A program made the translations under genes and the position numbers. A stretch of 64,000 nucleotides of DNA from Caulochytrium protostelioides (Eukaryota > Chytridiomycota > Caulochytriomycetes > Caulochytriales > Caulochytriaceae). The DNA lies in the NCBI GenBank assembly GCA_003615045.1, contig ML014132.1, forward strand, positions 113,152 through 177,151, in the 5' to 3' direction. The notes below the pieces were generated by a model. It ran no database searches. It was not told the origin of the DNA and saw nothing but the letters and a program-made list of their open reading frames with translations. Below, piece by piece: positions 41,054-52,000 of this stretch; the stretch's first letter is position 1; each line of letters begins with the position of its first letter.

Positions 41054-42130
41054 TCAATCGTACTCATCACCGAGTACGACGTAGTAGTAGTCCAGCAGCT
41101 CCTGCTCTTGCTCGACGCTTTGCAGCTCCTGGACGACGCCGTCGTCAAAGATCTTCATGTAGATGTTGTGCAGCACGACGGCGTCTTCGATGGAGTACGA
41201 CGAGCCGGCCAGGTAAGCGCTCAGCTCGTTCTCGAAGTCGCGGCGCGGCACGGCCCGAAGCTCGCCCCACATGCCCGTTTTCTCCATAAACGCCTGGAAC
41301 GACGTCGTCGCCGCTTGCGCCGCGGGCGCCTCCTCAGCCTTGGCTGCCACAGGCGCGTCGGCCTTGACCTCTGCGGGTGTCGCTGCGGCTTTCATGTCGA
41401 GGGGCGCCGCTGCGGGCGCTTCTGCGGGCGCGTCGCCGGTCAGCAGCGGGTTGTGCTGACGCAGGTAGGCCAGGTGGTCGTCCACGGGGTCCTCGGCGGG
41501 CGTCGCCGGCATGCCCGCCGGCGCGGTGCCGCGGAGCCAGTCGACGCCGCGGGCGCGCGCGGCGGCGAGCACCGCCACGACACCGCCGATCACGCCGTGC
41601 GTCTCGAACGCAGCGCTCACAGCGCGATGCTCGGCCGCGGGCTCGGGCGCAAAGACGAGAACAAGGACGACGGCAGCGGCGGCCGCGACGATGAGGGTGC
41701 TGTTCGGGATCGACAGGCGGAACTCGCCGGCGGCATCGACGCTGAGGCGCGGCGCGGCAGCGGCGAGGCGGCCGCGGTGGCCGGACGACGGCACGGCGGC
41801 GGGGTCGGCTTTCGTGGCCGGGCTGGACGTGGCAGCGATGGGCGACGCCGAGCCGACGGCGGCGGTCGTCGTCAATGGCGGGGCTAGCGAAGAGGCCGGA
41901 GCGACCGGCGCCGGCAGCGTGTCCTCGGGCAGGCTCGCGCTGAGGAACGCCGAGGAGTTGCCCGCGGACTTGCTCATGTTTGGCGAGAAGGGGTTGTCAA
42001 ACGGCGAGAAGGCTTTGTTCTTGTTGCGCGATGCTGAGAAGGCCGTGGAGAGCGCGAGGTTGCCGGTCGGTCCGCTACGACGGTTGCGGACCCCGCGCGG
42101 CGGGACCGGGAGCACAGACGAGGCGGCCAT
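41054..42130 (-). CDS. single-pass membrane protein, unknown
   Basis: A 358-aa protein from the ATG at 42130 (upstream in-frame sequence starts only at a TTG). I do not recognise the family. The first 60 residues are basic and polar, with VPPRGVRNRRSGPTGNLALS and an FSPFDNPFSPNMSKS motif. An Ala/Pro/Ser stretch follows, then one clear hydrophobic helix (about 145-161, TLIVAAAAAVVLVLVF). A second, weaker hydrophobic stretch is near 180-195. The C-terminal 75 residues look folded: MEKTGMWGELRAVPRRDFEN, then an acidic, Tyr-rich end (LLDYYYVVLGDEYD). With basic residues before the helix, the N-terminus is probably cytosolic or nucleoplasmic. Convergent with the UBAP1-like gene, 184 bases apart. 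Confidence 0.7.
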   Translation of the reverse strand: MAASSVLPVPPRGVRNRRSGPTGNLALSTAFSASRNKNKAFSPFDNPFSPNMSKSAGNSSAFLSASLPEDTLPAPVAPASSLAPPLTTTAAVGSASPIAATSSPATKADPAAVPSSGHRGRLAAAAPRLSVDAAGEFRLSIPNSTLIVAAAAAVVLVLVFAPEPAAEHRAVSAAFETHGVIGGVVAVLAAARARGVDWLRGTAPAGMPATPAEDPVDDHLAYLRQHNPLLTGDAPAEAPAAAPLDMKAAATPAEVKADAPVAAKAEEAPAAQAATTSFQAFMEKTGMWGELRAVPRRDFENELSAYLAGSSYSIEDAVVLHNIYMKIFDDGVVQELQSVEQEQELLDYYYVVLGDEYD

Positions 42131-43661
42131 CGTCGCAGTGATCGCTGTGTTGACGAAACAGAGGTAATGGAGGAGCAATCAACCAAGCGGTGATGGTGGA
42201 GCGGGCCGATTAGACGTGTTGATAGAGGGGATCTGATCGCTAGATGTGCAAACCTGCCTCGTCAGGTTCTAAGGTGTTGGACTACAGGCAAGGTTAGCAC
42301 GAGCGTGTTGTAGGAGGAAACGAAAAGGCCCAAAGAAAACCAGCTCGGGACTCAGATGTTGCAGGGTGTTGGATTAGAGTCTCCCCGTATAGTCGGGACA
42401 GCGCTCGTCATACGACGTCCCCACCATGTTGCCTGGAACATACACACTGCGACTGATGATTGCCGGCACCATCTTCATTTTCATTTCATTTTACGACGAT
42501 TTTGCCGCTGTATCAGGATCGTCGGATTTCGGCGACTGGCCGTTGGTCAGGCGGATCAATCGGCATCGCTGTGTTCTCAAGAACAGGATTTTAGCAATTG
42601 TGCCATTTCAGGGAAATCTGGCGCGGTGCGCCTCCGTCTCCATTCTGGTACCGTTTTTCCGGAATGCCCTGTCCGGTCGAGCCATACGAGTGGCCCATGC
42701 GAGCGGGCCAGGGGGCTTATCGGCGCCGGCCGACGATATATCCGGACCGGACAAAAAAAAAATGAAAAAACGCCTTGGCCGGCGCCTCCCGCCGCCAATC
42801 ATCTCTGGTGACTAGCCGTTTCCTGACCACCACTATTCCCGTCCACCGAATACGGCCCTCAAGGTGCTAATGGATCGTGTCGGCGGGACTTTGAGATCGG
42901 CAGCGATCGGCGCCGCAAGCTCCGCCCACGCCAGGCGCAGCCAGGGATGCCGCGGCCGATCTTTCGTCGGACCATGCCACCTTCCCCCCCCCTTAACACT
43001 CCGACGTCCGTGGCGGGCATTGGTGGCGAGCCTAGTCCCGAAAAGGGTGGCGTCGCCGCTGAGCGGGACGCGCAGGAGCGTCGGGTGGCCCGTGGTTGAT
43101 GCGGCTGGCAGCGGCAGCGCCAGGACGGCGGGATGCTGCTGCACGTGCCCTTCGTGCCACTGCGCAGTACCGCGTCCATGGTGCACTTAGTTTGGCATGC
43201 TCGCATGCTGCCGCTGCCGCTGCCAGGGGGCTCGCCATTGCGCGCGCCATTCAAGATTACGGCACGCTTTGAGTCAGACAGCTGAGGGAGTACCCCCTTG
43301 GGGGTGGCGTGGAGTGAGTTGTGAAACGGGCCTGGCGCTTTTCAACGGAGCGATGAGTCAGATAAGATGGGTGGTACTGTCAAGGCATACATCGCAGCTG
43401 GTACGTTTCGTCCCACCTGGATGAAACTTGGCGGTTATCCCTCTCTAGGCCATCCAGCTCGGCAGACGTCGAAAAAAAAGCAGCAATCTCCGGCATAAAG
43501 GCAGCGGTGACATCTCATGTTGGTCCTTGATTTTACATATGGTCATTTTAAGGGCTTGACAGTGATCTAGTATTACATTATAATGAGTCCCACGTGAACC
43601 AGTCCCGCTATAAAAAAAAGAAAGATGATCTCAAGTGAGAATCATGGGTGCAGCCCCTGAC
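42131..43661. other. intergenic region between two minus-strand genes
   Basis: No gene is supported. A perfect 15-bp inverted repeat (43105-43119 with 43212-43226, based on GCAGCGGCAG) could form a long-range stem. Small open stretches at 42356-42815 and 43254-42833 show no family match. The part near 43500-43620 is AT-rich and is probably the 3' flank of the profilin gene. Confidence 0.4.
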
Positions 43662-44212
43662 CTAAGAACCGGATTTAGCTGCCTTCGTTCGAAGGTAGTC
43701 GGAGAGCTTTTCTACGGCTTCAACGGCGATACTGGCATGCATACTCGTTGTGTACGTCGCCGCCACGTAGAACTGTGGTGTTTTGGTCACAACCACGCCC
43801 GCCTTGCCCTGCGTTGAATATGTGCCAGTCATCGAAAACAGTGTCATCAGAAAAAGGATGGTCATGATGAACATGGATGTTATAAATCAAACGCATGCAA
43901 AGCGCGTCTCAGGCAAGACAGCAACGATCGGAAGCAATGCCAGACGAATCCTACATTTTTAGCATAGATCGACTCATCATCACAGCGGACAAGAGTATAC
44001 TTAGAATCGTTAAAACGGAACCCCGGCTCGCCACACGTGGGCGGCGTTGTTTTGTCCGCGAGGGCAAACGTCTCCTCAATCATCTTGAAGTCTTTGCTGG
44101 CGAAAGGGTTGCCTGGCGACATGACTTTGACCGCGCCGTCCTTGCGCCGCACGATCGCCGCATGGCGGATGTTTTTGGTGGCGAGCAACCCTTCATTCAG
44201 CAGATCGTTCAT
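43662..44212 (-). CDS. PFN4: profilin-4-like protein (two exons)
   Basis: Exons on the minus strand, 44212..43955 and 43808..43662, give 134 aa, close to animal profilin-4 (about 129 aa). The joined product follows profilin-4 throughout: GTK-like LLATKNIRHAAIV at the start, KVMSPGNPF, the FRFNDSKYTLVRCDDESIYA block across the join, then GVVVTKTPQFYVAATYTTSM and ending EKLSDYLRTKA. Classical profilins bind actin and poly-proline; profilin-4 is a divergent class linked in animals to sperm and reported to bind phospholipids rather than actin. The splice is phase 0 (donor GTAGGA, acceptor ACGCAG); read-through runs into a stop. A very short upstream exon is possible, because relatives have about six more N-terminal residues. 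Confidence 0.85.
43809..43954 (-). other. intron of the profilin-4 gene (146 nt)
   Basis: Donor GTAGGATTC after TACGCTAAAAAT-type coding sequence (AKN codons), acceptor TTCAACGCAG before GGCAAGGCG. It is phase 0 and restores profilin-4 homology across the join. The donor is a weaker match than the GTAAG donors in the other three introns. Confidence 0.8.
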
Positions 44213-44801
44213 GCTGTTTATGGGCCGCTGCGATCTAACGAGGGGCGTACCAGCAAGTCACGAATACAATCAGTAGACAGGACGGCAGCGTGCTGGGGCG
44301 AAAGACACAATCAAGGGGAGGAGGCCTTATACGCGGTAGCGTTGTTTTACGAATGGCACTTGTTCCGAAACGTACCGGGCTATCCGGCAACTCGTAGAAA
44401 AGATCAAGTGATCGTGCCGTTCTGAATACCATTTCGCTTGGGGCTCAACAACAATACAGGGTCCTCCGTGTACTACGCTTCGACATGTGCAACGGTATTT
44501 CGGATCGGCCGGCTTCTCGCGCTGTTAGGAGGGCGCAACGTCTCGCTCGGTGGGCTGGCGACGATCTCCGCTGTTCCTGATCCGATCCGGTGGGCGGGGT
44601 TGCGAGCACAAAAAAAGGGGGCGGACGCGAATGCCACACCAGCACCACACCGACGGCCTCACGGCCTCATGACCAGGAACACGCTACGATCATGCCACAT
44701 GAGACAGGATAGCATCGCATACGCCACACGCTTTAGCAGTTACCAACATTATGGATTTATCTTCTTATCGTCATGGACAGGATGCCGAAAAAAAAAAATA
44801 G
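44213..44801. other. intergenic between profilin-4 and Dsf2-like genes
   Basis: No gene is seen. It should hold the profilin-4 promoter and the 3' flank of the Dsf2-like gene. A run of A bases at 44788-44798 sits right beside the Dsf2-like stop. Confidence 0.5.
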
Positions 44802-47477
44802 TTAAGCCGACGGCGCAGCCCATGACCGGCGGAAGAGGCGGGAGAGGAAGCGGCGGCTTGTATGAGGTTTGGGGGCGCGGCCGAGCGATGCGTGCGAGGC
44901 GTCTTGCGGCACGCCGCTCTTGCTATTGCGCGCCGATTTCGGGGCGTGCGGCACATCGGACGACGGGTGCTCGTGGAGGACCACGGGCACCAGCGCCTTT
45001 GCGGTCGACGACGTTGCCGCGTCGCCGAGGTGCGGCAGCGCCATGGGCGTGGAGGTCGATGACGGCGACGGCGCCGCAGCGGCCGCCGGCGACCACTGGA
45101 CGGGGGAGACAGCGGCGGGCAACGCCGTTGTCGGGCCCGCGGCGGGGTCGGCGGTGGGCAGCTCGGTGTCGCCCTCGGTCACCGTATGAGGCACGTGCAG
45201 TGGCTTGGCCAGGCTTTTGGTAAATCCGCGCGACGGACGGGCTTTGCGGGCGTCGTAGACGGCAGCGCCGGCAGCGGAAGAGGCGGCGACGGGGGCGGCA
45301 GGCTGAGACGGCGCCGCGGCCGCCACCGGGGCGGGCGCGCCCGCCACGGGTTTCGGGTTGTACTTCTCCTTCCAGACCCAGGCCTCGCCCATCCCGTCGC
45401 CGCCGGCGCGGCGGATCCATCGCGCAGCGCGCATCTTGCTCTTGCGGACGCCGCGGCCCGCCAGGTAGGCTTCGCCGAGCGTGCGGGCGGCGTCGCGGTC
45501 GCCGAGCTGCGCCGCCATCTGGACATAGAAGAGTCCCGCGGAGATGGAGCGCGGGACGCCCCAGCCCTGCATGAGGCACACGCCGAGCTCGTAGATGGGC
45601 AGCGGCAGGAAAGCACGGACGAGCGCGAGGTCGGCGGCGGACACGGAGGTGAGTTGCGAGCGCGCCACATGCGTCAGGGACTGCGAGCTGACCGAGGTGT
45701 ACAGGGGCGTTGCGTTGGGTGGGGCAGCGTGGGCGACCGACACGGTGACAGGCACCGTGGTCGCCGCGTGCGCTGTCGGCGTGCCACATGGCGTGGTGGA
45801 CCCCGCCGCGGCCGTCTCGGCAGCGTCCACCGGTCTGCCCTCAGGCACGGCCGACGGGATGCTCGTCGGGTCCGAGGGCCGCAAGCAAGGGCTCGGCAAG
45901 GGGCTTGCCGAGATCTGGGGCACGAAACCGTCATCGACGGTGGCCATGGCCGCGGCGACTGGGATGGCGGGCATGGGCGCGGCGGCCATGATGGGCGTCT
46001 CGACCGTCGTGCTCGTGCTGGAACCGCGTCGCCAGGGCAGATGGTTGACCAGCGACGCGTTGATGCTGATGCCGCTGCCCAGGATGAGCGAGCGGCGCTT
46101 GCGCAGGACGCCGTCGCCGCCGCCACCCACGGAGGCCAGTCGTTCGCCACTGCCGAGCGGCGTGGTGCGTCCGTCGCCGCCGGCGCTGAGGTGGCCGAGC
46201 TCAGGCGTCGTCCCGTCCTCCGGCGAGGCCGAGGTCTGCTTGGCCAGCCCCCAGGCCGTGATGGCGCGCTGGAACTGCAAACTCTGGGAGAAAAGGCTGG
46301 GCTCGCCGCCGTCGGCGTCAGCACCGTCGAGCTCGCTCGTGTCGTCGCGGTTGGTGGCCATGATCTTGTGGAGGAAAGCAGTGACGTTGCCAATCGCTGG
46401 ATCGTTGTCCATCTCCGGGTCGATGCGCAGCGACAAGGTATCTTGAGACGCCGCGGCCATGGCGGCTTCCGAGGCCGAAAACGACAGCAGGCCGCGGCCG
46501 GCGCCCAGCCCGGGCAGCACGAACGGCGGTTCCTGCGAGAAATCGAGCGACTGACCGAGATTCTGGAACCCTTGCGAGAGGATCTTATCGAAGGGGGTGC
46601 CCGGCGTGCCGTCGGAAGACGGTGTGGCCGGTAGCGACCGCGGCGTCGAGGGGCCCGGCTCCAGCATGCCGTTCGGGCCCCGGTTGATGGACGACGTGGG
46701 ATGCGGTGGGCCTACATTCGAGACGGTGCCGGCGCCGACGGAAAAGGAAACGGGGTTTAGCGTGGTCGTCGAGGCATGGGCCTCGCCTTGCGCGTGCGCT
46801 TCATTCGACACGGCGGGCGGGCCAGCGGCTGGGTTCAGCATGTTCTGCCCACCCGCATGGATGGGTTTGAGCAGCTGAAGCACCGTGCCTGCAGCGCGCT
46901 GCAAAATGAGCGCGGCCTCCGTCTGGTTCTGGACGACGCCCCACCCGTGGCGCAGCGCCATCGCAAACAGATAGCTGCCCACGGGGTGGTTGTCGTCGCG
47001 GTCCGAGGCTGCCAGGTAGTATGCCGAGAGCACCAGCTCGCCTTCGACGTGGTAGTGGATTCCGAGCAGCAAATTGTCATTGGCATCGATGTCGGCTGGT
47101 GGTTCCGGGATCGGGTGCGGCAGCGCCAGGATCGCGGGATGCGGCACCGGCAGCGGACGGTACCGCCGGGGCCGCCGGCGCGGCGAAGCGACGGGCGTCG
47201 TGGCCGTCGGTGTCGGCGCGGCCCACGGCGTTGTGGCGTCCGGCAGGCCGATGGCGAGCGTCGTGCCCGAGGCTGCGCTGAGCGGCGCCCGCAGCGAGCT
47301 CGGCTCGACGGGCGACGGGGGACTCAAAATGCGCGCGAGCTGGGTCGCCGTCGTGGTGTGCGGGTGGGTGGGCACGATGGGCGGCAGGCCGGATGTGGGC
47401 GAGTTCGTGGTCGGTGCCTGGGCCCACGGCACGGCCTCCGGCAGCGGGATCCGCGGCGGGAGACCGGAGGCGGCCAT
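44802..47477 (-). CDS. Dsf2-like Sel1-repeat protein
   Basis: A protein of 891 aa with Sel1-like helical repeats, which act as scaffolds for partner proteins. The N-terminal conserved block (about 132-180) has NLLLGIHYHVEGELVLSAYY followed by SYLFAMALRHGWGV, close to the GLSLRHGWGC signature of fungal Dsf2/HCP-like proteins. A long disordered middle follows. A C-terminal pair of Sel1 units (about 627-692) has YELGVCLMQGWGVPRSISAG, then AAQLGDRDAARTLGEAYLAG and AARWIRRAGGDGMGEAWVWK ending KEKY, as in Dsf2. A basic Ser/Arg tail ends the protein. The frame is open back to 47876, but only through a GTG; the first ATG in a good context is at 47477 (MAASGLPPRIPL). Yeast Dsf2 is a suppressor of mpt5 with poorly known function, so the role here is unknown. 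Confidence 0.75.
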   Translation of the reverse strand: MAASGLPPRIPLPEAVPWAQAPTTNSPTSGLPPIVPTHPHTTTATQLARILSPPSPVEPSSLRAPLSAASGTTLAIGLPDATTPWAAPTPTATTPVASPRRRPRRYRPLPVPHPAILALPHPIPEPPADIDANDNLLLGIHYHVEGELVLSAYYLAASDRDDNHPVGSYLFAMALRHGWGVVQNQTEAALILQRAAGTVLQLLKPIHAGGQNMLNPAAGPPAVSNEAHAQGEAHASTTTLNPVSFSVGAGTVSNVGPPHPTSSINRGPNGMLEPGPSTPRSLPATPSSDGTPGTPFDKILSQGFQNLGQSLDFSQEPPFVLPGLGAGRGLLSFSASEAAMAAASQDTLSLRIDPEMDNDPAIGNVTAFLHKIMATNRDDTSELDGADADGGEPSLFSQSLQFQRAITAWGLAKQTSASPEDGTTPELGHLSAGGDGRTTPLGSGERLASVGGGGDGVLRKRRSLILGSGISINASLVNHLPWRRGSSTSTTVETPIMAAAPMPAIPVAAAMATVDDGFVPQISASPLPSPCLRPSDPTSIPSAVPEGRPVDAAETAAAGSTTPCGTPTAHAATTVPVTVSVAHAAPPNATPLYTSVSSQSLTHVARSQLTSVSAADLALVRAFLPLPIYELGVCLMQGWGVPRSISAGLFYVQMAAQLGDRDAARTLGEAYLAGRGVRKSKMRAARWIRRAGGDGMGEAWVWKEKYNPKPVAGAPAPVAAAAPSQPAAPVAASSAAGAAVYDARKARPSRGFTKSLAKPLHVPHTVTEGDTELPTADPAAGPTTALPAAVSPVQWSPAAAAAPSPSSTSTPMALPHLGDAATSSTAKALVPVVLHEHPSSDVPHAPKSARNSKSGVPQDASHASLGRAPKPHTSRRFLSRLFRRSWAAPSA

Positions 47478-48386
47478 GGTGGCGGCGGCAGCGACGGCAG
47501 CAGCAGCAGCAGCAGAAGCAGCAGCAGCAACGACGGGCTGCAATGGACGGCGCGTGCCGGATGGAAGCGAGAGAGCTGGAGTCAGTGCCGTCGGTGGTGG
47601 CGTCACTGAATCGTGGGAAAGCTCGTATCGGAAGCGGAAGAGTAAGAATGTTCCTGGCCCGGATGACGTGTACAGGTATGTGATATCGACAGGAAGGTAA
47701 TATAAACAGGCTGAGTGGGCGGGTTGCCCTCGGATCGGCTTGATAGGCAGATCACCAGGGTGATCCAAGCACGGCCCTCCGATTCGCCGTGAGTGAAGCG
47801 AACGTCGGCGTCGGTTCACACGGCACAGCCTCGTAAGTAGTGACGAGCCCCGCTCGTTTTCTCTATAAAAAAACACCGACTATGCAGTAATGAGGTCTGG
47901 GAAGGTATGAATTGTCGTGGCCGTACACGATGGCGGGTGTTCGGGAAACTGAAAGAGCCGGGTGACACCTGTGCGGGGGCCGAAAAGGGTAGTGACAGCC
48001 ACGGCCAAGGCATTGAAATGCCGACGCCGGCATGCTTCCAGCCCGCCAACATCAACAATGCAGCCGCGTCCGCCACATCACCCCCGCCGGCTGGCCCGTG
48101 CACGGTATCAGTATGAGCGGCGCATGGCTGCGGACCGCGTGATGCTGATACACCATGACGGCAGGACGCCGCGAGCGCCTCCGCGGCACACCTCCGGCTC
48201 CTGCTGCCCCACCCCGTTCGACGGGCCGCGAGGCCGCGGCTCGGGCGCTCCTGGCCGTGGGGGCAATTTCAAGGGGGGAGCCGTGGCGGCCGAGCCGAGT
48301 CTGAGCGCGTGTGGTGAGAACATCTCTGGCGCCGGCGCTCGCACAACGCCTCAAGCCATCCTCCATTGTGCATGGCATCCCGCTCT

Positions 48387-48387
<1 letters not shown>

Positions 48388-48425
<38 letters not shown>

Positions 48426-48426
48426 C

Positions 48427-48465
<39 letters not shown>
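48388..48465. repeat. (GGC)n tract
   Basis: About 26 GGC units with two interruptions (GAC, GTG). It lies outside any supported gene and could form G-rich secondary structure. Confidence 0.85.
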
Positions 48466-48540
48466 CGCGGGCGCCGGGCGGGCGACTGGGGCGTGGGACC
48501 GCCGGGGGCGCTCGGGAGGTCGGGAGGCACGGACGACCCG

Positions 48541-48570
48541 CTCGGCTCGGCTCGGCTCGGCTCGGCTCGG
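48541..48570. repeat. (CTCGG)6 pentanucleotide repeat
   Basis: Six perfect copies of CTCGG, about 75 bases beyond the GGC tract and outside any supported gene. Confidence 0.9.
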
Positions 48571-49008
48571 CTCAGCCTCCGGCGATCCGTCGGACGAGGC
48601 CGCCGACGGCCGGCGCAGGGGTTCCCACGCCGCCGTCCGCCGCGTGAGGCGATCCCCAAAAAAGCCGCAAAATGGCGCAGCGACGGCCCGAGAGCTGGGC
48701 GTGGTGATGCGCCCTGGTGGTCGAGCGCCTCCGGGCAGCCAACGCCGGTACCCTGGCGCGGCGGGGGCGAGGCGCGAGCGTGCCGGCCGGCATGGCTTTC
48801 CGTGAACGGTCAGCCCAGAAGGGAAGCCGGGGCATGCCATGCCATGCAGCCGCCTGTACGAGGACGACGAGAGCACCACGACGACGCAGTCCGAGACAAG
48901 GAGACGATCGGAGCCGCCGCACGCCACAAGCAACCATCGACGCTGGACGGGATCCGACCAGCAACGGTGAAAAACAAAAGAACATCAACATTGGCATATC
49001 AAAATCAG

Positions 49009-52000
49009 TTACACGACTTTCGAGGGGAAGAGCCAGTCGTCGTCAGCCGGCGGCACGACGCTCGTCGCTGTGATCGTCGTCGCGGAGGCGGTCGGCAGCC
49101 GATTCGCTGTGGCCGAAGCAACCGCGGGGACGGTCGTCGCGGCAACGGCCACCACGGGGCCGGCGGTACAGGCCGACAGACTTGAACGAGACGACATGCT
49201 GCTGGCGCTGCCGTCCATGACAAGACTCGGCGTCGACGTCGCGGCCGCCGTCATCGACGCTGGCAAAGTCGGCGTCGTCATTGCGGACCGCAGGACCGCC
49301 GTGGTAGCGAGCGGCGCGGTTGAAGGAATGGCCGGGGCCGGGGCCGGGGCCGGGGCCGTACTCACAAGGGTCGAGGGCGATAAGATCAGAGAAGATTCCG
49401 AGGACACGGAGGATGCGGACGGCGAGGATGCCGAGGCCGAGGAGGTCGGCACGGAAGCGGAAGTGGACGCCGAGGTCGACGACGTGATGGCGGGCGGCAG
49501 CGTGACAGCGGCGACGGCGGCGACGAGCTGGGGCTTGAGCAACGCGTCGTCCAGCGACCGGGCGGCGCCGACCCAGCCGCCGCCCGACGGGCTCGTGATG
49601 GTCTCGAGCAAGGCGGCGTCGTCCGGGTCCATGGCCACGAGGCCGGCGTCAAAATAGCCCGTCGCGTTGAGACCCAGCAGCGGGTCCTCCATCAGCTGCG
49701 CCCCGAGCCCCTGCGAGAGACCTGGCGTGCCCAGGTAAGGCGACTTGAAGTCGTCGACATCGCCGAGCCCCGTGTCGTCGCCCATGCCGTGACCGTTGCG
49801 CGCGCTCGTCGTCGGGCTCCAGCAGACGCGGGCGCCCGTGGTGCCGTCCCCGAACAAACGGCGCGAGCTCGGGTACTGCGTGTGGTCGGACGCCGGGCCC
49901 GATGCCAGCCACCCGTCCTCGCCGCCGCGGCCAGAGCCAGAGCCAGAGCCAGAACCTACCAGTGACCCCGGGCGCGGACAGCCAGGGTCAGAGAAGAGAT
50001 CGTCTGCCGAGTGATGGGGGCGCGGCGCCCCTGACAGGGCGCCCCTACCACTGCCAATGCCCGAGAACTGGTGCAGGTCGGCCGGGACTGAGTTGGCATG
50101 GTGTGGGCGGCCAGTCGCATCACGGGACCCCTTGCCGTGGACCACGCCGTGACCGCCCAGCGGCCTCAGCGCCGACGACGTCGCCAGGGCGCCGCCGTCG
50201 ACGGAAGAGGCCAGCGGCGGCCGTCGAATGGCGGCGGCGAGCTCTGATGTCTCGGGCAGCATGAGGCCGTCCGGGAAGGACGGCGATACGGCGGGCATGT
50301 GGTGGGGCGGCGAGCGGGATGGACCCTGGGCTGACCACGGGTGCGTGGGCGGCAGCGAGGTCGGCAGCGGCTGGGCGGCCGCGGAGGTCCCCTGGAGCAC
50401 CGCCATCAGCGGCCCGAGCGACATGCCGAGATCCGCGATAAACTGGAGGATCGCCAGAACGGTGGTGACATCGAGGTTCTCCATATCGATTTCAATCTCG
50501 TCGTCAATCATCATGCCCCGGGACGGGCTGTCCGGAATGATCCCCGCGCCCAGGCCCATGCCACGATCCATCAACGCGGCGCCTGACGCGGCACTGGACC
50601 CCAGGTCCGGCATCCCGCGACGCATAATGGCCACCAGACGCGGGAGATGGTGCGGGGGCATCGACGTGATCAAGCGCGACAGATGCTGCTTTTGAGCGTG
50701 CGACAGGAAGTGGTGCGGACCGCGGGAGCCGCCCTGGCTCCGTGTTGCCGCGAGGCCGCCGGGGAGGCCCGTACTGGTCCGTGTGCCGACGGGGAGGGAC
50801 GCGCCATGGCCCTGAGACTGGGTGAGCCCGTCCTCCTCGTCGTCGTCTTCGTCCTCGTCGTCGTCCAGATCCAAATTCAGAGCAAGCTCTAGGTCCATCG
50901 GGTCCTCCATCATCATATACCCGTGCCCTAGATGATGCGGATACGGCGGCGGTGGACCATAGGCGGCGGTGGTGGCCGCGGCGGCAGCCGCAGCTGCGGC
51001 AGCCGCAGAGGGGAGCATTCCTCCACGGCTCAACATGCCATAAGGCATCGATGTCGGCGGCAGAGACGTGTCGCCGGGATGCGGCATCGCTGCAGTCGGG
51101 GACGCCGTATAACGCGCGACCACGTGGGCCGCCACGTGTTGGTGCTGCAGACGGCGCGCATCCAATCCGGGACCTTTGACTTGCGGCAGGGGCATCGACA
51201 AGCCACCGTGTGCCGAGTTCGAACCCGGGACGGTCGAGATCCCGTCCAGAGCATGTTGCGCTGCGAGGCCGATCGGGTCCGTGTAGTGCTGCTGGAGTCC
51301 AACATGCGATCGCATGTTGTCTTCGGCTTCAGAGTCAATCAGACCGCTATCGTCATCGTCATCGTCGTCGTGATCGCCCTCATCCAGGTCGTCGTGATCG
51401 GCCTCGTCATGCAAGGCGGCGCGGTGCTTGGCGGCTTGGCGTGAGGCCGACTGGCTCGCCAGCGCCGCTGCTTTGGCCGCGCGGGCCGCGGCGGCAGCGC
51501 CCTTGTGCGCCGCATACTTGGTCGTGCCGGCGGCGCGGGAGACGCCCTTGTGAGCGACCCCACGGCCGCTAGCCGTCTTGGTTGCCGCCCGAGCCATCAC
51601 ACGCATCGGACCGCTTTTGAGGGTCCCGCGATCGTTCTTGTTCCAACGCGATGACGAAGACGCGGCCATCGATGTCGACGTCGCGACCGAGGGCGATGAT
51701 GAGGTCGTGGATGAGGCCGGCGATACGACATAGGCCGCGGTCGCAGCGCCACGGGTCGTTGGATGAGGCGCGTCGCCGCTGCTGCCGCCCCGAGCACCGA
51801 ACGTACGCGCGGTGGCGCCATGGGCGCCGGAAGCAGAGGCATCTAACCCGCCGCGACCGTCGGCGACGAGACCTGAAGTCGACGACAAGAGGGAGGAGCG
51901 CCCACTGCTTTCAGCGAGCGGCGGCAACCCGCTCTGGGAGGAGGATGCGGCGGACAGTGGCGTCGGAGACAGCGATGCTGACGGCGGCGGCGAGGGCAGC

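Larger units (their letters stand above)
47478..49008. other. intergenic with GC-rich simple repeats
   Basis: No gene is supported. A TTTTTTTATAGAG motif read on the minus strand (about 47862-47873) is TATA-like, about 390 bases ahead of the Dsf2-like start. The rest contains a long GGC tract (48388-48465) and six copies of CTCGG (48541-48570); these keep several frames open over 47962-49185, giving false proteins. Confidence 0.5.

Noticed and set aside
47962-49185. Plus-strand frame of 407 codons with poly-Gly
   Set aside because: It is held open by the GGC and CTCGG repeats and overlaps the end of the bromodomain-GATA gene on the other strand.
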